The notes under the pieces: model-generated
Told to the model about the DNA's origin: nothing
The model's input: only the letters and a program-made list of their open reading frames with translations
Database searches by the model: none
Program-made: the position numbers and the translations under genes
In this document: positions 34,444 to 39,474 of the stretch, piece after piece
Layout: the number at the start of each line of letters is the position of its first letter
Position numbering within the stretch: the first letter of the stretch is position 1
Source of the DNA: Helicobacteraceae bacterium
GTDB taxonomy: Bacteria; Campylobacterota; Campylobacteria; Campylobacterales; Sulfurimonadaceae
Reading direction: 5' to 3'
Length of the DNA stretch: 39,474 nt
NCBI GenBank assembly: GCA_027859195.1
Contig: JAQIBF010000159.1
Span: forward strand, 1-39,474

Positions 34444-34983
34444 ATGATGAAAAAAACAGCTCTGTTTTTCTTTTTTATTGTCACTCTTTTTTTTCCGGCA
34501 TCGTTGATGGCAGAATATGCCAGTATGACAGATATCAAGGCTGCCTATATCTTCAATTTTATCAGATATACAAGTTGGCCTGAAGTCGATGAAAAGGAAG
34601 CGGTATTTCATCTCTGTGTACACAAAAATTCGGATATCCGACAAAGCCTGAAACTATTAGAAAACAAAATTGTCAAAAACCAATCCATCACTATTGTCTC
34701 TGTCGAGAATCCCGGAGAAGAGCTCTCTCTCTGTGAGGTGCTTGTGCTGCCAGAACTAAAAGAGGAAGAGTTGAAAACATTTATTTCCGCTGCAAAATCA
34801 TCTAAGATACTGACGGTTTCCGACAGCGAAGGATATGCCGGATTGGGCGTAATGATCAATTTGGTCGTTCGAGACAACAAGGTCAAGTTTGAGGTCAATC
34901 TGGATGAAATAGAAGATTCTGAACTGAAAATCAGCTCAAATCTTCTGAAGTTGGCTACTATTATTCAGAGTAATAAGAGGTAA
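34444..34983 (+). CDS. YfiR-family (DUF4154) periplasmic protein
   Basis: The 179-aa protein has a signal peptide ending at MAEYAS and then the DUF4154 signature DIKAAYIFNFIRYTSWPE. YfiR proteins repress a partner diguanylate cyclase (YfiN) in the periplasm. C58 and C97 are 39 residues apart, the same spacing I recall for the C71-C110 disulfide of Pseudomonas aeruginosa YfiR; the second pair of that protein is not present. The gene lies 14 nt after the receptor and 6 nt before the GGDEF-EAL gene. Confidence 0.85.
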   Translation: MMKKTALFFFFIVTLFFPASLMAEYASMTDIKAAYIFNFIRYTSWPEVDEKEAVFHLCVHKNSDIRQSLKLLENKIVKNQSITIVSVENPGEELSLCEVLVLPELKEEELKTFISAAKSSKILTVSDSEGYAGLGVMINLVVRDNKVKFEVNLDEIEDSELKISSNLLKLATIIQSNKR

Positions 34984-34989
34984 AGCTGG

Positions 34990-37050
34990 ATGTTTAAAAA
35001 CCTATATCATTATTATAACAACCTCTCAATAGCCAAGAAACTGAAATTTATGGGCATATCGACAATGGCGATTGTTGGAACAATAGCCATCACTTTTATC
35101 CTTGTATATGAGTACTCGAATGAAAAAGATATTATAGAGAATGAGATTGAAACGCTTGCAAACGTTGTCGCTGACAATGTCGCACCGGCTGTTTTGTTTA
35201 ATGATACGCAGTATATTGCCAAGACACTGTCATCGTTTAAATATAAACAGAAGGTCGAGCATGCCTATGCCATGGATAAGACGTGGAATATACTTGGCAC
35301 ATATACCCGTGGGGAAGCTGACGAACACGAAGAGATACTTCAGCAGATGAGATCCGGCAAGCAGCAGATATGGGATGGTTTTGAGCTTTACATTGTTGTG
35401 CCTGTCCGTGCCGATGATCAGCAGGTAGGGTCCCTGATAGTCATCGCATCGTTGGATGAGTTTATAATCCGAATTGTTAAAGAGACAGCAGTTATTATCC
35501 TGATTGTCTTGTTATCTTATATCCTTACCTTCCGCTATCGGGCACGACTTAGAGATTCTATTCTTATGCCTATCGCGAAACTGAATGAAAGTACGAATAA
35601 GATCATAAAGACAAAAACTTTGACCGACAATGTGATGATATATAATCATGATGAGATCGGAGAACTTGCAAAGAACTTTAACGTTATGCTGGAACAGTTG
35701 GGTCTTTCGCAGAAAGAACTGACGGATCAAAAAGACATTTTAGAATATCAGGCCTATCATGATGCGCTGACAGGTCTTCCTAATAGGCTGCTTTTTTACG
35801 ACCGCCTAGAGCAGGCCATAAATAAGGCAAAACGTAAGAACGAAGAAATCGCTGTTTTCTTTATCGATCTTGATCATTTCAAACAGATCAATGACTCCCT
35901 GGGACACGAGGTGGGGGATGAAGTCCTGAAACTTTTTGCTAAGTGTCTGAAAAATAACACACGAGAAGAAGACACACTGGCACGGATGGGAGGCGATGAG
36001 TTTATGCTGATGATGGAAAATCTTCAAAATCCGCAAACTGCTGTTGTCGTAGCTCTGAAAATAATTGCGTCTATGTGCAAACCGATTTGGGTGGCTGAGC
36101 ATGAACTTTATCTCACCAGCAGTACAGGAATCAGCCTCTATCCACAGGACGGCGATGATGCCAAGATACTTATCAGAAATGCCGATTCTGCAATGTACAA
36201 AGCCAAAGATGAGGGGAGAAATACCTATCAATTCTATACCATGGAGATGACGGAACTGGCTTTTGAACGTATGGCGATGGAGGCGAGCCTGCATAGAGCT
36301 CTTGATAACGAGGAGTTTGCTGTCTATTATCAACCGCAGTTCAGTGGTCTGAGTGAGAAGCTTCTTGGTATGGAAGCCCTTGTCCGTTGGAACCACCCCG
36401 ATTTTGGCCTTGTCTTACCAGACAAGTTTATCCCCCTTGCTGAGGAGTCCGGATTGATCGTATCGATCGATCGTTTTGTGATGAAGACGGCGATGAAACA
36501 GATGACGCAATGGTACAGGGCGGATTATAAGCCAGGTAGATTGGCTATAAATCTCGCCATTAAACAATTAGAACAGGATGATTTTATTCCTATGTTAGAG
36601 AATCTGTTAAAAGAGACAGAGTGTAAACCTGAGTGGCTGGAACTTGAGATCACAGAAGGACACCTTATGAGAAATCCTGATCAAGCAATTCTGATATTAC
36701 AAAAAATCAGTCATTTGGGTATCCATATCGCTATCGACGATTTCGGTACAGGCTACTCTTCACTCTCTTATTTAAAACGCCTTCCGATCAATAAACTTAA
36801 GATCGATCAATCCTTTATAAGAGATATCCCCAAAGATGCGGATGATGTGGCTATTGTCAATGCTGTGATTGCACTCTCAAAAAGTCTGAATCTGAGTGTC
36901 ATTGCAGAAGGGGTGGAGACCTATGAACAAAAAACGTTCTTGGTAGAAAATGGATGTGAAAATATTCAGGGTTACTTATACAGCCGTCCTATACCTGCTG
37001 ATGAGATGGAGAAGATGCTGACAGAGCAACTCCTGAAAGATCGGGGGTAG
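34990..37050 (+). CDS. YfiN-like GGDEF-EAL protein with CHASE8-type sensor
   Basis: Helices at about residues 21-40 and 160-180 bracket a CHASE8-type periplasmic domain (NVVADNVAPAVLFND). Then come HAMP (about 185-240), GGDEF (ARMGGDEF, with REED five residues upstream as an I-site) and EAL (MEALVRW, LEITEG, IAIDDFGTG, KIDQSF, AEGVET). Both catalytic domains look intact, so it can in principle make and degrade c-di-GMP. The start is ATG; the preceding YfiR stop is 6 nt upstream. It is the output protein of the receptor/YfiR operon. Confidence 0.9.
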   Translation: MFKNLYHYYNNLSIAKKLKFMGISTMAIVGTIAITFILVYEYSNEKDIIENEIETLANVVADNVAPAVLFNDTQYIAKTLSSFKYKQKVEHAYAMDKTWNILGTYTRGEADEHEEILQQMRSGKQQIWDGFELYIVVPVRADDQQVGSLIVIASLDEFIIRIVKETAVIILIVLLSYILTFRYRARLRDSILMPIAKLNESTNKIIKTKTLTDNVMIYNHDEIGELAKNFNVMLEQLGLSQKELTDQKDILEYQAYHDALTGLPNRLLFYDRLEQAINKAKRKNEEIAVFFIDLDHFKQINDSLGHEVGDEVLKLFAKCLKNNTREEDTLARMGGDEFMLMMENLQNPQTAVVVALKIIASMCKPIWVAEHELYLTSSTGISLYPQDGDDAKILIRNADSAMYKAKDEGRNTYQFYTMEMTELAFERMAMEASLHRALDNEEFAVYYQPQFSGLSEKLLGMEALVRWNHPDFGLVLPDKFIPLAEESGLIVSIDRFVMKTAMKQMTQWYRADYKPGRLAINLAIKQLEQDDFIPMLENLLKETECKPEWLELEITEGHLMRNPDQAILILQKISHLGIHIAIDDFGTGYSSLSYLKRLPINKLKIDQSFIRDIPKDADDVAIVNAVIALSKSLNLSVIAEGVETYEQKTFLVENGCENIQGYLYSRPIPADEMEKMLTEQLLKDRG

Positions 37051-37270
37051 AGCATTTTAGCCATTGCATGCAATTTAGGATGTCGATTAACACTTACATT
37101 CGTTCTCCCCGCGTAAAACAAAACAATAATGCGGCGACACGCTCTGTTGCTTTCCCATGAAATTTATAACACACAAATATATATGAAATTATTTTTTATT
37201 TATGTCTTTCTTTTAAGGTTAACAGTAGGATACTAAACTGCCTCAAAATAATTCTAGGAGAATATGGATC

Positions 37271-37849
37271 ATGAAACACAGTGTATTTTTAAAAGCAACA
37301 ATTGTTGCAACAGTTCTGATTGCCAATACTGTTCCGCTCTTCGCGTCTGAAGCGGCCAATGAAACTATGACAAAATCAAAGCCTACAGTTGGAGAAAAAC
37401 TCGATGACGCCGCCATCACTACGAAAGTAAAAATGGCATTGCTGCTGCATAATTCAACCAGTGCCATTCGAACCGAAGTTACCACTACCAACGGCGTCGT
37501 AGCAATCAGTGGCACAGCTCAAAACAGTGCTGAAAAAGATCTGGTTACCAAACTCGTTGAAGATGTTCAAGGGGTTCAAAGTGTCCATAATGAGATGAAA
37601 ATAGCTAAATCAGACGCGCCTACCGTAGGTGAAAAACTTGATGATTCAGCAGTTACGGCCAAAGTAAAAATGGCATTGGTCTTACATCGTTCGACCGGGG
37701 CCTTACGTACCTCTGTGACAACGAATGGTGGGGTAGTCACTGTTAGTGGTAAAGCGCGAAACGATGCTGAAAAAGAGCTGGTAAACAAAGTTGTCGAAGA
37801 TATTGACGGTGTTAAGCGCGTGGTCAATACAATGACCATTGAAAAATAA
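37271..37849 (+). CDS. Periplasmic protein with two BON domains (OsmY-like)
   Basis: The signal peptide (FLKATIVATVLIANTVPLFA|SEA) is followed by two tandem BON domains sharing TVGEKLDD(A/S)A(I/V)T(T/A)KVKMAL. Each ends in a conserved VQGVQSVHNEM / IDGVKRVVNTM segment. BON domains bind phospholipid or stabilise the envelope; OsmY-type proteins respond to osmotic and other stress. AGGAG (37256-37260) is the ribosome-binding site. The 220-nt gap before it has no gene and no clear terminator; -10-like TACTAA lies near 37231. Confidence 0.88.
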   Translation: MKHSVFLKATIVATVLIANTVPLFASEAANETMTKSKPTVGEKLDDAAITTKVKMALLLHNSTSAIRTEVTTTNGVVAISGTAQNSAEKDLVTKLVEDVQGVQSVHNEMKIAKSDAPTVGEKLDDSAVTAKVKMALVLHRSTGALRTSVTTNGGVVTVSGKARNDAEKELVNKVVEDIDGVKRVVNTMTIEK

Positions 37850-37865
37850 TTTCAGGGAGAAAAAC

Positions 37866-38015
37866 ATGTTGTGGACAATAGCTGTAATACTCGTAATTTT
37901 ATGGGCAGTAGGACTGGTTAGTAGTTATACGTTGGGTGGATTTATTCACCTTTTATTGGTTCTTGCGATTATCATCATAGTCATTAGAGTCATTCAGGGA
38001 CGGCGTGTAGTTTAA
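37866..38015 (+). CDS. Small membrane protein, DUF5670/lmo0937-like
   Basis: This 49-aa protein begins MLWTIAVILVILWAVGLVSS, followed by YTLGGFIHLLLVLAIIIIVIRVIQGRRVV. It matches the small-membrane-protein pattern of the lmo0937 group, two helices with a YTxGG(F/Y)xH turn. GGGAGA lies 5 nt upstream of the ATG. It is 16 nt after the BON gene stop, so it is in the same operon. Its stop codon lies inside a palindrome that also sits at the next promoter. It is too short for a typical gene finder. Confidence 0.85.
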   Translation: MLWTIAVILVILWAVGLVSSYTLGGFIHLLLVLAIIIIVIRVIQGRRVV

Positions 38016-38023
38016 AACTGCAC
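38005..38023 (+). promoter_or_regulatory. Palindromic operator, copy 1
   Basis: GTGTAGTTTAAAACTGCAC forms a 9-bp near-palindrome and covers the -35 position of the promoter at 38038-38043 (TATAAT), 14 nt away. A second copy, GTGTAATTTAAAATTACAC (38373-38391), lies at the same place before the paralog. The change from G to A in one arm is matched by C to T in the other. Confidence 0.6.
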
Positions 38024-38059
38024 GCATAGGTTACTTCTATAATCAAAAAAGGAACAGTT

Positions 38060-38332
38060 ATGAATGACAGAGAAATCTATCAGCAAGAAAAACAGGCTAT
38101 CTTATATGAGTACGTAGAAAAACTGCAAGAGCTGAAAGAGATCGCGTCTGCATCCAATGGGGACGCTAAGAGCGAATTCGACAAACAAATCAAAACCGTA
38201 GAGACGAAGCTCGAAGAGGCTAAGGCAGCAGTAGAAGCGGTCGGTAAAGCCAGTGAAGAAGAGATCGAGGCGCACAAAAAAGCTATTGACGAGACTTTTA
38301 GGGCAATATATACGCATATGTCAATGAGCTAG
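38060..38332 (+). CDS. Coiled-coil stress-type protein, copy 1
   Basis: This 90-aa cytoplasmic coiled-coil protein starts MNDREIYQQEKQAIL. It is a paralog of the 38427 product (MNDKELYQQKKQAQL). The sequence resembles the sll1863-type stress-response group. The last ~20 residues differ from its paralog. AAGGAAC gives a ribosome-binding site at 6-nt spacing. Partners and function are unknown; its position in the BON/DUF5670 cassette suggests a stress role. Confidence 0.8.
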   Translation: MNDREIYQQEKQAILYEYVEKLQELKEIASASNGDAKSEFDKQIKTVETKLEEAKAAVEAVGKASEEEIEAHKKAIDETFRAIYTHMSMS

Positions 38333-38372
38333 TATTGTGCTTGCTTTATCTGCCAAAGCAGAGTGGATCTTA

Positions 38373-38391
38373 GTGTAATTTAAAATTACAC
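38373..38391 (+). promoter_or_regulatory. Palindromic operator, copy 2
   Basis: GTGTAATTTAAAATTACAC is a perfect 9-bp inverted repeat around one base. TATGAT (38405-38410) lies 13 nt downstream as a -10. It is followed by GTTTTTCTC, so it could also act as a terminator of the upstream gene; the matching spacing to the next start favours an operator. Confidence 0.6.
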
Positions 38392-38426
38392 GTTTTTCTC
38401 TATATATGATCAACAAAGGAACTATG

Positions 38427-38708
38427 ATGAACGACAAAGAACTCTATCAACAAAAAAAACAGGCTCAATTGGATGAATGGAAAGCTGAAATCGATAAGCT
38501 CAAAGCCAAAGCTGATATGGCGAGTGCTGATGCTCAAATCAAAATCAATGCGCAGATCAAAACACTCGAACATAAGCTCGATGAGGGCAACTCAAAGTTA
38601 TCAGAGCTTACAAAAGCCACAGGCGAAGCTTATGACTCTGTGAAGACAGGTGTAGAGTCCGCGTGGGATACATTGGCATCTGCTTTTAGTGATGCAAGCA
38701 CGAAATAA
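38427..38708 (+). CDS. Coiled-coil stress-type protein, copy 2
   Basis: This is a 93-aa coiled-coil protein beginning MNDKELYQQKKQAQL; the middle has DEWKAEIDKLKAKADMASADAQ and the end VESAWDTLASAFSDA. It looks like the sll1863 family of stress proteins. I chose the second of two adjacent ATGs because its spacing to the AAAGGA ribosome-binding site (6 nt) and to the -10 equals that of copy 1. It is cytoplasmic, with no signal peptide. Confidence 0.82.
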   Translation: MNDKELYQQKKQAQLDEWKAEIDKLKAKADMASADAQIKINAQIKTLEHKLDEGNSKLSELTKATGEAYDSVKTGVESAWDTLASAFSDASTK

Positions 38709-38737
38709 CCTACTTGTACCCAATATCAGCCAATAAA

Positions 38738-38925
38738 ACGGGATCTGGTTGTCAATATTAATTTTTTACTGACTCTTTCGTAACACATGACTGATCAGAC
38801 CTTGTGTTACCTTCAACACCTTGGCAATATCATTTTAGAATACCCAAGTCCAACAGCTGTTTTAATTCTTTGAGTGGCAACGCTTTTTTATTCTCTTGTA
38901 ATCAATATTGGCGACTAGACCTCTA
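38738..38925. mobile_element. Decayed mobile element (MITE-like), copy B
   Basis: This 188-nt relative of copy A has weaker inverted ends (GTTGTCAATAT on the left, ATATTGGCGAC on the right). Identity to copy A is about 80% by eye. On the minus strand the fossil coding signal reads LPLKELKQLLDLG then, after a frameshift, NDIAKVLKV and SHVLRKS. No flanking target-site duplication is visible. Confidence 0.7.
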
Positions 38926-38992
38926 AATTCTTTCATAGGGGTTTGATGAAGTTTATCGAATCAATATTATAAATACAAGTTTTAAATGGATT

Positions 38993-39045
38993 ACTTGAGG
39001 GTTTAGCAGCATCATGAGGTGTTGCACTTAAGACTTTAATTCAGG
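38993..39045. repeat. Dispersed repeat, copy B
   Basis: TTGAGGGTTTAGCAGCATC and TGAGGTGTTGCACTTAAG, then CTTTAATTCAGG, match 27493-27544, the 3' end of the binding-protein/GGDEF operon. It lies about 70 nt after the decayed mobile element B. Confidence 0.5.
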
Positions 39046-39068
39046 TAACATCAGACATAAGTAATATA

Positions 39069-39474
39069 CAAATATTTAGCTCAGCCATCGCCGTAAGCAA
39101 GGAAGTAAAAAATGTTTTTAAAACAAAACAAAAAAAATCCATAGAGTATTCAGAAAGCATTATCAACACGATTCGTGAGCCTTTGATTGTTTTGGATCAA
39201 GATCTAATGGTGGTCGCCGCCAGCCGTTCCTTCTATGATTTTTTCAAGGTCAAGCCCGAAGAGACCGTGGGACAACTTATCTATGACTTGGGTAACAAGC
39301 AGTGGGATATCCCAAAACTCAGAGAACTCCTTGAAACTATTCTTCCTCAATAAAACTCCTTTGATGACTATGAGGTTGAACACGATTTTGCCACTATCGG
39401 CAGACGCATCATGCTGCTCAATGCCCGTCAGATTGAACAAGTAATCGGCAAAGAGAAGATTATTCTTCTCGCCA
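39069..39474 (+). pseudogene. PAS-domain signalling gene broken by a stop codon (also cut by window end)
   Basis: The frame gives SIINTIREPLIVLDQDLMVV then FYDFFKVKPEETVGQLIYDLGNKQWDIPKLRELLETILPQ, a PAS domain typical of chemotaxis/kinase hybrids. It is interrupted by TAA after LPQ (near 39350) and then resumes in the same frame with NSFDDYEVEHDFATIGRRIMLLNARQIEQVIGKEKIILLA to the window end. A single A-to-T change (AAA to TAA) could explain it. The true start is unclear; the sequence reads open from about 39069 with no good ATG in frame. Confidence 0.7.

Noticed and set aside
1-39474. CRISPR array
   Set aside because: No series of regularly spaced identical repeats was seen; the repeats found come in pairs only and are not spaced like an array.

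Overview
The window looks like a chromosomal segment of a Campylobacterota (Epsilonproteobacteria) member, probably Sulfurimonas- or Sulfuricurvum-like. This rests on the style of the proteins: an ArsRS-type two-component pair, a Cache histidine kinase with an AHQWRQPLN H-box, FeoA/FeoB behind a Fur-like box, and many GGDEF/EAL, PAS and YfiR-type signalling genes. The assignment comes from reading the proteins; no database was searched. No CRISPR array, complete rRNA gene or complete insertion sequence was seen.

Layout. 1-86 ends an unidentified transcript at a terminator. 345-1943 (-) is a DEAD-box RNA helicase with a long, structured 5' leader. 2292-5490 (+) carries rmuC and a Cache sensor kinase. 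5493-8143 (-) holds two copies of a small two-gene module (exported or lipoprotein plus outer-membrane barrel) next to an OmpR-type regulator. 9015-10197 (+) has a small ORFan, a DUF1294 membrane protein and a two-heme cytochrome lipoprotein. 10364-14786 (+) is a tightly coupled three-gene operon: a transglutaminase/7TM membrane protein with an apparently intact Cys-His-Asp triad, an ATP-grasp ligase and a TPR protein, followed by a convergent SGNH esterase. 15462-16019 (-) is pssA, and a possible multi-stem RNA lies between it and the esterase. 16337-18741 is a Fur box with feoAB. Then come a frameshifted DUF1801 gene, an ArsRS-like pair, a small membrane protein, surE-tcdA-NHLRC2-like, a hairpin-rich intergenic block, groES-groEL (-) and tRNA-Met(CAT).

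The accessory part begins at about 27.2 kb. It contains a tRNA-like mini-helix; a two-gene operon pairing a DctP/LivK-type double periplasmic-binding protein with a GGDEF-EAL protein; a TonB receptor-YfiR-GGDEF/EAL operon; and a stress-type cassette (BON, DUF5670-like, two paralogous coiled-coil proteins with matching palindromic operators). Two decayed 189-nt elements with inverted ends, each carrying the fossil of a transposase helix-turn-helix, flank the 32.25-38.74 kb block. The window ends in a PAS-domain gene broken by a stop codon.

Functional themes. The two c-di-GMP operons each join an envelope ligand-binding protein to a dual GGDEF/EAL protein. The transglutaminase/ATP-grasp/TPR operon looks like a membrane-linked peptide-modification system. 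The strongest candidates for something undescribed are the DctP-LivK fusion with its GGDEF/EAL partner, the transglutaminase/ATP-grasp/TPR operon, the duplicated barrel/lipoprotein module, and three structured non-coding elements (helicase leader, 15.35-15.46 kb, and 24.65-24.84 kb).
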